A stretch of DNA of 64,000 bases from Arachis hypogaea (Eukaryota; Streptophyta; Magnoliopsida; Fabales; Fabaceae), in NCBI RefSeq assembly GCF_003086295.3, contig NC_092050.1, positions 155,812,699 to 155,876,698 of the forward strand. The letters are read 5' to 3'. The position numbers and the translations under genes were made by a program. Of the stretch, positions 51,322 through 60,800 are shown in pieces; position 1 is the first letter of the stretch, and every line of letters begins with the position of its first letter. The notes under the pieces are model-generated. The model saw nothing but the letters and a program-made list of their open reading frames with translations. It was not told where the DNA came from and did no database searches.

Positions 51322-54300
51322 AATAATGAAAACTTTGATTTAGTAGAAGCGAAGAAAAGCATACAGCATTTTCAGTGATAATCCTAAAGGTTGCGTTCAT
51401 GGACAGAGTTGCTCCTCCTCCCATGGCCACTCCATCAATCAGACACACCTTAATTGTTATTATCATTAGAAACAATGATAGCCAATTTTAATTGTTTAAT
51501 ATACCTAATAAATAAACAAGAGTTTTGCTATGCTGTATTTTAATGGTATTGATTAATCCATATCATAAAAAAAATACTTTAATATTTTTAATATATTCAA
51601 TGTATTAAAAACTAAAAACGTAAAAAAGTATTTTTATAATAAATAATATTAAAACATTTTTTCAATAATATACTTAATCAATTTTTTTACCGCACATGTA
51701 TATGATAGCAAAACCCATAAAACAAAAATGATGAAATTTATTAAGGAACAAGTAGTGTAGTATTAACTATTAACTATATAACTCACCACGTGCTTTTTGT
51801 AGGTCGCTACCAAGTGATTTAGAGTGAGTGCTTTCCTATAGAATATTAGAGGATAGGTCCAATGTCCTGGTTTCATATATAGATCATGAGATTAAATTAA
51901 TGTAATGGTTTCATAAAGCATTATTGTATATTGGCTTAACACTCATTCAATATAAGATAATTATTAATTTCTTCCACCATAACCAATTTGAGTTGTTGGT
52001 CAGGGGTCAGCTTATTCGTTATTATCACCATAACCAATTTTGTGTTTATATGAACAACTTAGTCCAATAATAACTAGTATAACCATTTAATTTATACGAT
52101 TTACCTGTTAATGAACATGTAACTGTTGCTAATACATCGCCGCCGGAACAAAAAGCTTTCGCATTACCCTATTTAACACAAACATATAAGATTTTGTAAT
52201 TTCATTTTTATATCAGAGTACAAATTTGAATTAGGTCCATTATAATATTTTTTTTAATTCAAAATATAAACTTGCATTTAATCCCCCTAAATTCATCAGA
52301 AGACTATAAAACATTCCTGCTTTCTACCTTCAATATAACAAGCTTGACCGAAGAGTCGTTCTCATATAATCTCAAACTCCTTAAAAGTTGAGAAACCTGC
52401 AAAACACCGCAAAATTCTAAACTAATAGACATATAAATGATTATATATTTCCTTTCACAAAACTAATTGATCCCTTAATATACTGGAAGCTCCAATTGAA
52501 GACTTAATTGTGTAATATTAAAAAGAACAGAATTAATTTTAATATGAACTACACTTATACCATTTCATGGTTAAGACTATTTAGTTTGCTAGGCCTGTTT
52601 AGCATCACCACCTTTACACAAGAGTTTCCTGTGATTATAAGCACCTGTAAAGAGGCATATAATAATATAATTAATTTGAAAAATATAATAGCCACAATAT
52701 TTTAATTCTTTTATAAGGCAGGTAGAGCAATTAGCTAAAGATTTAAGTAGATAATATTCCGTTCGTTAATCTCATTTGAGATAGGTGTCTCTTATATTTG
52801 TTTATGGATTTTATGAGCATGTTTTTAATTTCTAGTATTTGGAATAATGATGATTATCATGTTTTAGAATTTTTTTTTTGTTACGATAAAATGTTCTTAT
52901 ATGATAGTATACTTAGGGTAAAGTATAAATATACTCTTTATTCCTAAAGGTTTTGTAAACATTTTTCAAAATATTTTTAACATTTAATTTGATTTTATTT
53001 AATCTAATATTTTAATAAAATTATTTATCTTTTTGTTAAAATTTTTTATGGTCAAAATTATTTATTTTTACCAAAGTTATTACTCTTATTTATAACTATC
53101 AATTATCATCCTTCTCATCATTTGTTAACATCACTACCGTCCTTCTCTCAACCCACGGTTCTAGATGAAGGAGGATAAAAAAAAAATTTGAGGATGATGA
53201 TTATTAGGTGTAAATAGAAATATTTTTAAAAAAATTAATTTGAGTATCAAAAAGTTTAATATAGAAATAAAATTGAAATCTATATATTTCAAACATTAAG
53301 AATGAAAATAAATTAAATTAAATATTAAAATATTTTTAAATTTATACAAATTTTAAGGATAAAAAATATAGTTTAAAGTTTGCTCAATACTTAACATAGT
53401 TATTGTTTGGAGAATAATGCTAGATGAAGAATGATATTTTATTTATGGGTTAAGTATTGTTTTCGTCTCTAACGTCTTGGGTCAAAATCAAAATCGTCCC
53501 CAACTTTTTTTCGTTATTAAAATCATCCTCAACGTTCAAAAACACTTTAAAATCATCATTTCCCGAATTCTTAGACCAAAATACCCTCATCATCATTAAA
53601 AAAAAAAAAACACGAGAGGGGGCAGGGGAGAGGTGAGAAGGGAAAAGGGGAAGGGTGAGGGGGCAGGGGAGAAGGGAGGGGGGAGGGGGGACGGTGCCGG
53701 CGAAGGCGGAAAGGGGAAAGGACGCGTGTGGGGGGGGGGGAGGGGAAAGGACGCGGGGTGGGATGGGGGGAGGGGGAAAGGGGGAAAGGGGGAAGGGGGA
53801 CGGCGGCGGCGAAGTTTGGAGCCGCTGTCGCCGTCGTCGTGGCCGTCGCCGTTGGGGATCGCGAGAGAGAGAGGAGACGCGAGCCACTGCCGCCGCCTCA
53901 TCTGCATCGCTTTCTGCTTCTGCATCTTGTTTCTGCTTTCTTGCTTTCTTGTTTTTTTGTTTCTGCTTTCTTGCTTTCTGTTTTTGCTTTTTAGTTTGGT
54001 GTTGTTTGGTGTTGTTGCTGTTGTTTGGTGTTCTTGGTGTTGGTGTTGGTGGTGGTGTTTGTGTTGGTTGGTGTTGGTGGTGGTGTTTGTGGTGCTGGTG
54101 GTGGTAATGTTGGTGGCAGTGGAGGACTGGAGGTGGTGGGGGGAGAAAGGTGAAGAGGAGAATGATAATGATAAGGGTATTTTTAAAGCATTTCTGAACG
54201 TTGAGGATGATTTTAATAACGAAAAAAAGTCGGGGACGATTTTAATTTTGACTCAAGATGTTAGGGACAAAAACAATATTTAACCATTTATTTATTTATT

Positions 54301-54735
54301 TATTTTGGGTGGGGTGGGGGAAGGGGGTTGTTTTGGTTTAAACATGGACACTAGTACTAGAAGAGAGAGATGTATAATTAATTTGTGATAGAAAACAAAT
54401 AATTGAGTTTGGTAAAATTTAAATTTAAATTTAGAATTTGAGTTATTTAATTTTAAAATTAGGTTTATATTTTACCTTTTACTATAGGAATAATTACAAT
54501 TGTAATAAATTTCAATTAAGGTGCTGATTATTCACAGATAAAAATTTAGGTGCAATCGACTTTATGTGAAGTTGATAGTTGAGAGCCGTTAGATGAAATT
54601 ATCAACTTCACGTGAAGTCAACTGTACCTGAGTTTCCACCTTATTCACAACTATTTCATAAAGTTTTCAGAAGGAAGAAAGATCGAGTATTAAAACCTGG
54701 TTTTCTCTGTCATGGGGCGGAAAAACTAGAGCCAT
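40286..54735 (-). CDS. 3-hydroxyisobutyryl-CoA hydrolase-like protein, gene A (14 exons)
   Basis: Exons in coding order: 54697-54735, 52561-52644, 52328-52396, 52105-52168, 51787-51866, 51365-51448, 51133-51217, 49897-49982, 42421-42542, 42269-42329, 42065-42166, 40892-40993, 40720-40761, 40286-40426. All junctions are GT-AG and in frame, giving 386 aa, the family length (Arabidopsis CHY1 type). Crotonase fold: 'MLNRPSKLNSLN' (about 27-38), oxyanion-hole 'AFCSGGD' (69-75) and 'GVAMGGGATL' (118-127), and active-site E146 and D154 in 'PEVHIGHFPD' with the family's 8-residue spacing. The C-terminus CKL fits a plant peroxisomal PTS1. Predicted role: hydrolysis of 3-hydroxyisobutyryl-CoA or a similar acyl-CoA in valine/branched-chain catabolism. 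Exon 1 (13 codons) is the least certain. Introns hold several transposons, including 7.35 kb after exon 8. Confidence 0.9.
41043..42009. mobile_element. Large foldback element in gene A intron 11
   Basis: The ends AGAGAAAATTCTACTCTC and its counterpart GAATAGAATTTTCTCT are inverted, and pairing continues inward for most of the 967 bp (for example GTTAACTAATATTAACTTT against AAAGTTAACATTAGTTAAC). The flanks share AATTAA on each side. It is entirely non-coding and very AT-rich in the middle. Confidence 0.85.
42791..46369 (-). pseudogene. LINE ORF2 (endonuclease, reverse transcriptase, zf-RVT), disrupted
   Basis: The start codon at 46369 overlaps the ORF1 stop as ATGA. 46369..45857 reads 'MRTIVLNCWGLGRP', 'ETKNQ' and 'GDFNAI', hallmarks of the apurinic-type endonuclease. 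45797..45504 continues it ('SDHAPI'). 45440..44718 is the RT N-terminal part ('LIPKVPDA...RPISLSSV.YKIISKV', 'QSAFLKGR'). 44694..44353 holds 'KLDMSKAYDKVEW', and 44516..44082 holds the catalytic 'FADDS' box. 44039..43545 is the thumb region and 43219..42791 the zf-RVT domain ('KVFLWKSFHEKLP', 'CPRCMLKAES'). Several frameshifts and stops separate these parts. Confidence 0.85.
46366..47607 (-). pseudogene. LINE ORF1 (DUF4283 plus zinc knuckle), frame-shifted
   Basis: Start MAETTKDEDW at 47607. 47607..47176 gives the DUF4283-like RNA-binding region ('LYGRLFASKTFSVGTMENV', 'GDNSFQFFFNKEVDV', 'GSLWLFKDYVL'). A frame change leads into 47169..46855, which holds the zinc knuckle 'CTYCAKLGHEVKNC' (C-x2-C-x4-H-x4-C). 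A stop region follows, then 46761..46366 gives a basic tail. This protein would bind the element's RNA and form ribonucleoprotein particles. At least two disruptions are visible. Confidence 0.8.
47768..48056 (+). pseudogene. LTR 3' end plus Ty3/gypsy-like gag remnant
   Basis: 47768-47852 (GAAGGGAATTATC to TTTCTCCAACA) matches the end of the LTR at 48644..49796. Downstream, the plus frame reads 'FWNGLMDSN' then 'TISVSEYYDKFTAYANRV', resembling the retrotransposon gag segment of the form 'VSEYYDKFTALANRV'. The LTR's upstream part is missing, and no primer-binding site follows the LTR end, so the junction has been rearranged. Confidence 0.55.
48057..48417 (+). other. GC-rich, gene-like insert within the retroelement
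   Basis: It begins GCCATGGCGTTGG and has an 80-codon frame at 48065..48307 rich in Asp/Gly/Arg. Composition is far more GC-rich than anything within 5 kb. No domain is recognised. It ends abruptly at a LINE-derived segment. It could be a captured first exon or retroelement filler. Confidence 0.4.
48418..48643 (-). repeat. Second copy of the LINE 5' end
   Basis: It aligns with 47511-47756 on the same strand (GTCTGCCTCTTCCAATAGAA through CGTACTCTCAGAGTCT), covering the 5' leader and the first ORF1 codons, with several substitutions and a 20-base deletion. It ends at the same 5' terminal base as the complete LINE. It is either a fragment of another insertion or a local duplication. Confidence 0.85.
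48644..49796 (+). repeat. LTR of the retroelement, split by an inverted-repeat element
   Basis: The LTR body 48644-48886 contains a CTATAAATAGAG promoter box at about 48770-48781 and ends in AAGGAAATTATCTC...TTAATTCTCTCT. After the insertion (48887..49735) it resumes with AATCCTCTCTGTTTG and runs to TTTCTCCAACA at 49796. The uninterrupted sequence 47768-47852 is the matching unoccupied copy. The LTR start is not sharply defined. Confidence 0.65.
48887..49735. mobile_element. TIR family T2, copy 1 (foldback, ~850 bp) inside an LTR
   Basis: The left end reads AGAATAAAGTATCGTTTTTG and the inverted right end GTTTTTG-type sequence to CTTTACTC. Most of the 850 bp folds on itself around about 49300. 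TTCTCTCT flanks both sides as the target duplication, confirmed by the unoccupied LTR copy (TTAATTCTCTCTAATCC near 47790-47806). Non-coding. The inner arms carry GTCCCTAACGTTTCAAAATTG and its complement in two nested registers. Confidence 0.88.
50069..50618. mobile_element. Foldback element (~550 bp) in gene A intron 7
   Basis: The ends GGGTAAAATACTAAATTGG and CCAATTTAGTACTTTACC(T) are inverted, and nearly the whole element pairs with itself around about 50345 (AACAAGTACAAGCTC against GAGCTTGTACTTGTT, ATTTAATTTTGACC pairs with its complement). The direct repeat TTTTTTTAA (50060-50068 and 50619-50627) is the probable 9-bp target duplication. Frames within are mirror artefacts. Confidence 0.9.
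51249..51318. repeat. (TA)35 microsatellite in gene A intron 6
   Basis: Seventy bases of uninterrupted TA lie about 46 bases from exon 6 (51365) and about 31 bases from exon 7 (51217), filling nearly half of that short intron. Confidence 0.95.
53447..54286. mobile_element. TIR family T1, copy 2, with G-rich filler, in gene A intron 1
   Basis: The left end reads GGGTTAAGTATTGTTTTCGT and the right end ACAAAAACAATATTTAACCA, inverted. The subterminal blocks 'GTCAAAATCAAAATCGTCCCC', 'TCGTTATTAAAATCATCCTCAACGTT' are mirrored on the right. TTTATTTAT flanks both sides (53438-53446, 54287-54295), though this sequence is low in complexity. The filler (about 53600-54160) is purine/G-rich then GTT/GGT-rich and gives long but artefactual frames on both strands. 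Confidence 0.85.
54545..54632. mobile_element. Small MITE in gene A intron 1
   Basis: AGGTGCAATCGACTTTATGT pairs with the right side ending GTCAACTGTACCT; the arms include GAAGTTGATA and ATTATCAACTTCACGTGAAG. Related to 36211..36350. Confidence 0.75.
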
Positions 54736-54828
54736 GGTTTTGCAATGCAATTATAATATAATGCTTAGAGATACAAATACAATTCTGGAAGAGAGAGATG
54801 ATAAAAGTTCAAGCATAGATATAAGTTG

Positions 54829-54838
54829 CTATATATAG
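54829..54838 (-). promoter_or_regulatory. TATA box of gene A
   Basis: The minus strand reads GGCTATATATAGC about 95 bases before the proposed start codon at 54735, followed by a CTCTCTCTTCC leader. Confidence 0.5.
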
Positions 54839-55014
54839 CCAAAACAATAGAATAGCCAAGAGAATCTATAGATGGGATGAACCGATCGATATTATTCAAA
54901 CAAAATAAATGTTTAACAAACCTTTCAAATTTCAATTAAGATGTGGACCATCATTCATGATAGGACAAAAATGTGAAAAGAAAAAAAAACAATCATACAA
55001 TATCAATAATAATT

Positions 55015-55143
55015 TTAGGAAAACAAAACAAAATTAAAATTTATTTTATTTAATATTCATTAATTATTATAATAATTAATAAATATTAAATAAAATAAAT
55101 TATGACTGATTTTAGCTAAAAAAAATTTATTATTAAACATTTT
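55015..55143. mobile_element. MITE 'GTAGACAAAAAAA' family, eroded copy
   Basis: The core AATATTCATTAATTATTATAA/AATTAATAAATATTAAATAAA and TATGACTGATTTTAGCTAAA match the copies near the DUF599 gene. The left terminus is degraded. Confidence 0.6.
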
Positions 55144-56148
55144 CACAACATCAAAAACAAACTATCTATCAATAACCTCTATAGAGTTAAATAAGAATTT
55201 CATATAGTTATGCTTTATTTGGTTTTCAAAAGTTTGTGGGTGTTTTAATTTTATAATCAAAAAAGGAGTTTTTTTTTTAAAGGTTGGTTAATTGTATGTT
55301 TTTACAATTAGAAACCCTAATATAATTGTTAGAAATTTAATTATTAGTGTTATCTTCTTCTATCAGCTTAAACTTTTGGGATGAATGGTTTCATGACATG
55401 GTATCACTTGAAAGGAAATGTTAGAGATATAACTATTAGTGTTACTTTCTCCTATCAGCTTAAACTTTTGGGATGATTGGTTTCATGACAATAATTTTAT
55501 ACAATATTTTGTTTAGTTCTCACACTTATCTCTAACTATACTACTATAGTCATTTTAGATTTTAAAATAATTTCATCAAATACTATTATTTATAGTTCAT
55601 GCTTATTGTAAACAAATTTTAATTTATTTGGTTTTATAATATAATTACTATAATATTTAAACAAATAATATATATACAAAAAATTAGTTATTTATATAAA
55701 ATATGTATTAAAAATATATAATATATAAAAATATAATAATTAATTTGATGATTAATTTTTAGTGTATATGATAAAAGTTTTGTTAAAAGTTAACTTTTGA
55801 AAACTAAGAGCAATAATCAAACCTACCCTAAAAAAGAAGACCCTAAATCATATATTGAAATTGCAATTTTTTCTATACAACATTAAATCTTTCTATGACT
55901 TTATAAGCTAGGACGGAGCTAGCTCCTTAACTTCGAATTACTTTAGGATGGCTACTAACATTTTATTATTTGACAATAATGGCTAAAATCTTGGCCATCC
56001 ATTAAATTCAGATCCATTATTGGTCTCTATACAACACAACTTTCACAAATTATAGAAACTTCATTTCACTTCATGATCATCGATAGCTCATTGAACACAT
56101 TTAGTTAATATCAGTTAGCTTATGACTCAACCGATTAGTTAGCTTATG

Positions 56149-56260
56149 GGTAATGTTAGGGAGACAAAAAAAAAAAAAACAGTCGAAACTTTCTTTATTT
56201 AGATAAGATAAGTTATGGCTGTTTTTGGCTAATATTTTTTATTACCAAATATTTCTGTTA
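56149..56260. mobile_element. MITE 'GTAGACAAAAAAA' family, short copy
   Basis: GGGTAATGTTAGGGAGACAA is followed by poly-A, CAGTCGAAAC, TTATTTAG, AAGTTATGGCTGTTTTTGGC and ATTACCAAATATTTCTGTTA. The central arm is deleted relative to 22296..22606. Confidence 0.7.
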
Positions 56261-57889
56261 ATTAATTAGATGTTACGACTTACGACGGATATTTGATTAA
56301 TCAAGTTTTGATATCATGATATGAAATTAATTTTTTAAAAAATTTAAATTGATAAGATGAGGTACATAAATGAATATATTTTTAATATTTTAGATATTTT
56401 TAAAAAGTTTTTTTTAATAACAAATTTCTACAATTTTTTTCCTCAATAAATCTGAAAATGTGAATTCGATTTAACTTGTTCTTGAGCTAGGACTCAATGG
56501 GTTGGAGTATATTTGATTTGATTTGATTTTTTTTTTAATTTTGTTTTAAAATACTGTTATATAATAAAAGTTTTTTTTAATTACTAGAAAGATTTTATTT
56601 GAACAACCATACAAATTTTTTTATCGCACATTTTCATACTACAATATACACTATTTCATCCTACTAAAATCTAGTTATAAATATCCAAGGATGCAACAAT
56701 TGATCATGCATTTTTTTACTTTGCTTTATAATAATAAACGTTTAATTAGGAAGTCAATTTTTTTAATCAATATATATCAGTCAAATTTTTTTAAATTATT
56801 TTTTATCTTAAATTTTAAATATTAAATATTAAAATTTTAAATTCTAAAATAATCTTATAACGAAAAAAGAAGTTTATTAATATTAACTAATTAAAAATTA
56901 ATTTCTCATTTTTTAAAATAAATAAATGTGCTTGATTGTTATATATTCTTGTTAGTAAGGTTGGCATGTTACATTGATTATAATGGGCACGCTACATAGA
57001 TACAATAAATAAACCATCAATTACAAATATGGACAAATTTTAATATTTTATAGTCATATTTATCATCATATAAAGTATGGATACTAACATAAAATACAAT
57101 TAGACACAATACAAAATATACGAATATGCAAATTTAATTTTTTTATAAGACACATGAACATTATATATGAAATATAAAGTAATTTTTAAATAAGTTAGGC
57201 TAATATTTTAATAATTTATTTTTATTAAAATATAAATTATATATTTTAATAACTATTTTTAATTATATAAATTATTAAAATAATTTTTTACGTTAATAAA
57301 TAATAATATATATTATTTTTAAACTCATTTTAAAAATATAGATTAAGAATAAGATTATTAGATACGACTGATATGTGATAATATTTTAGTGAGTTTAAAT
57401 GTGTCAAAGAAATATTTTATATTTTTTATTAAGATATGGTTAGATACGAAAAATATATGTATTGAATGAGTGTCAAATAAATGTCGTATCTAAAATGTGT
57501 TCGATACACAGACATGATAATTCAAAAAAGTATCCATACTTAATAATAAACAATGTAATTAATAAAGTGGAAAATTAGATGTATATCTCAGGTAAATCTC
57601 CAATAATCAATGCAAATGGCTCAAAATATATATAAAATCCCCACCCCCCCCCCCTTTTTCCAATTTAGTTCTAATAATTAAAATACAACATCAATAAATT
57701 TTGGTTGAAGAAGACAAATTAAATAAAATATAAATCAAGATCAATTAACCACGAATTCTTAAATATAATTATGCTTATAAAAAAAACACGTTTTCACTCT
57801 TACATATGTTTATTAATGATTACTAATATAGAAGATTGTAGGACGATTAAAGAACTTAACGATATACAACACAATCTACAATTTTGAGC
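56261..57889. other. AT-rich spacer between the two hydrolase-like genes
   Basis: No gene is supported. It lies downstream of gene B (3' side) and upstream of gene A's promoter. It holds a poly-C run near 57640 and AT homopolymers only. Confidence 0.5.
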
Positions 57890-60800
57890 TTACAATTTGG
57901 GAATTATTATATTTGATCTATGAGGGAGTTGCAGATACTCCCATTCCTCATCGTTGACTTTTCTGAAGCATTGGTCCACCATTTCTTCACTAACTAACTC
58001 TAGCTTTGAAGGATCCCACTATATTAATTTAAAAAAAATAAAATAAAATAAAATCATAGCTCACGGTTTAAAAATAAAGAAATATAGTTGATCATTTGTA
58101 TGTAGAATTTATATCTAACTTTCGTACCTTGGGCTTGTTGTCTTTATCAAACATCTTTGCCCTTGAACCCTATTTATATTTTATGCGCACTTTTTAATTT
58201 GAATAAAAGTATAACACTAATTTATAGCCATTTACACAACAATTAGTTCATACTATTCAATTTATTCATTTTCTTATTAACTTGCTTTCTTTTAAAATGG
58301 TGTTCTTATTATTGTTATTAGAATATTTACCTCATAAAAGTCATTGCTGACAGTTCTTCTAAAGGCATGACTGACAATGTTATAATCATGATAAAAACAT
58401 TGTTCAATATTTTGTGTTCGACCTTTTCTGATCTAAAAAAAAAAAATCATTTGATTTTTGTTACTAATTAATAAAAATTTACAATTAATTAAAAATAATA
58501 ATATTATATATATGTATAAGTATATCTACTTACCGATTTAAGAAAGATCTTCAAACTTAAGGGACATGCCAAACTCATGGAACTTAATGTATTTGTTATC
58601 CACTTTTCTTTTCTATTTTCTAACTCCTTTTCCTATAAATAATTAATCATTTTTAAAATGATAATCTATAAATAAATTTTCAGCATAATATATAAATATA
58701 TAGGAAAGGATATATATATATAAAGCATATGTTACTTGAAAAATAATACACTTATTACCAAGGAGAGAATTATGTCTTCAACAGTCCCTTTTGAGAAACA
58801 TTTGTTTATAGTCTCCAATCTTCTTTTAAAAAAAAAAATTAGTTCCATTATTATTAGTAGTCTCAATATAATAATTCTCAGATTTCAGATTTAAAAAATA
58901 AAATAAAATAAAATGAAAGAGAGTCAAACTTTTTAATGACTTTAAATCTTTAATTACCTCTTGAATGGACTATCTTCTTTCACATTTGCCTTCTCTGTGA
59001 AAGTTTCTATTAGGGTGGCAATTGTTGATACATTTGAAGAAGTAATATTTTGTAGGGCATTTTCCAATGAATTTAGCTTCTGTTATATATACACATAAAG
59101 TTAATACTTTGACAATCGACAAATATTTGTAGACTTTAAATTTTAAAAAATAAACTACTATCAACTTATTATAAGCTTATATCAAATATATTTTATGAAG
59201 AGTAAAGTATCGTTTTTGTCCCTGATGTTTAAATTGTCCTATTTGTATCTCTAACGTTTGTAAAAGTGATTCAATGTTATCCTGCCATCAATTACATATT
59301 ATGAGCGCTTTAATTTGAGTTTTAAAAATCTCTTCTTAAAGTTAGAATACAAATGTCTGAGATAGAAGCGATGATCCACTCCGAAAAATAACTCATCAAA
59401 AATTGAAACTAATTCCTACAACATTTATAAAATTCACTTTTCTAGGGACATAATTGAATCTAAACACAAATAGTGGGTATAATAATATTAAAATCGAACA
59501 CATCCAAGAAAGACCTAATTGAGAATGAATACATCCAAGTGAGAATAATTAAAAAATATAATTTGATTTGTTAGTATAATTGATAGTAGGATAACATTGA
59601 ATCACTTTTATAAACGTTAGGGATACAAATAGAACGATTTAAACGTTAGAGACACAAATAGGACTTACCCCAAACGTTAGGGACAAAAACGATACTTTCC
59701 TCTTTTATGAATAATAGGTGTATATATTATATTATCTCATAAAATTAAATATGAATAGAGTATTGCGTCTGCTTATAAATTAATAATGAGTCTACTATGT
59801 CCAACTACTTATAATTATTCTACAATGTGTAAAACTCAAGTGTTTTAATTGTACATTTTTTTTTTCTGTTACATTGTTTAAAATAAATTACTTTAAAATT
59901 TGATTTGCATCAACTAAAAAGTTAGCAATTTTGACGAGTTACTTTATTAGCGTATTTTTTTCTACTACTATTAATTGTCATAAAGGTGTATGTTTGAAAA
60001 TAAACATTATTGATAACCGCTCATTAAATTACAAAATAAAAAATAGAAAAATCATTTTTTATAATACTTTTTATTGACATTTATTTTTGACAATCGATAC
60101 TCTTATAAACATTAAAAAAAAAAAAAATCTGAATTTGCTCTATATACCATTGAAGGAATGAAATGTGTGGCTAAACCACATGCTATCATTTCTGCTGCAT
60201 CCAAACGTGTACCAGTTAGTCCTAAGTATTCGCCTGCATAAAATTTAGTCAAATAGCTAAGCCATTCTTAATTCTCTTAATAAACCCAAAATTAACCAAT
60301 GGATTTCACTAAGGAAAATAAATTGTTTTTCTTAAAAGAAAAAATTGTCAGCATATATAAGGAAGAATGTGGATCGGATGCTTTTGTTTAATTAAATTTT
60401 AAAACAATTTTTTTATGATAAAACAATAAAATATGTTAAATTTTTTGTTTAATTATTCGATTAATTCCTATAGTTTTACTTTTACTAAATTTTTAATTAA
60501 AGATCTTATAATTTAAAAGTTTATAATTAAGTTTCTATATTAATAAAAAATTTCAATTAGGTCACCTCAATTACAAGATATTTTTTTGTTAAAATATACA
60601 AAATATTTTTAGAATATTTATTTTTGTATTTGATATAAAATACAATTTAAAATATTTTTAAAGTAAATATTTTAGAATTATTGTATTTTTTTTTTCTAAA
60701 AAAAATAGTGAAGATCTAATTACAAAGTTTTAGCTAATATAACGACCCAATTGCAGTTTTTAAAATTTAATAATTTAATTAAAAATTTGGTAAAATTACA

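Noticed and set aside
51150..51475. 70- and 75-codon frames with Tyr-Ile repeats
   Set aside because: They read through the (TA)35 microsatellite; the real coding content here is exons 6 and 7 of gene A.
53633..54283. 216-codon frame and overlapping frames on both strands
   Set aside because: Produced by low-complexity G-rich/GGT filler of a TIR element; Gly/Arg/Lys then Val/Cys/Trp runs follow from the nucleotide repeat.
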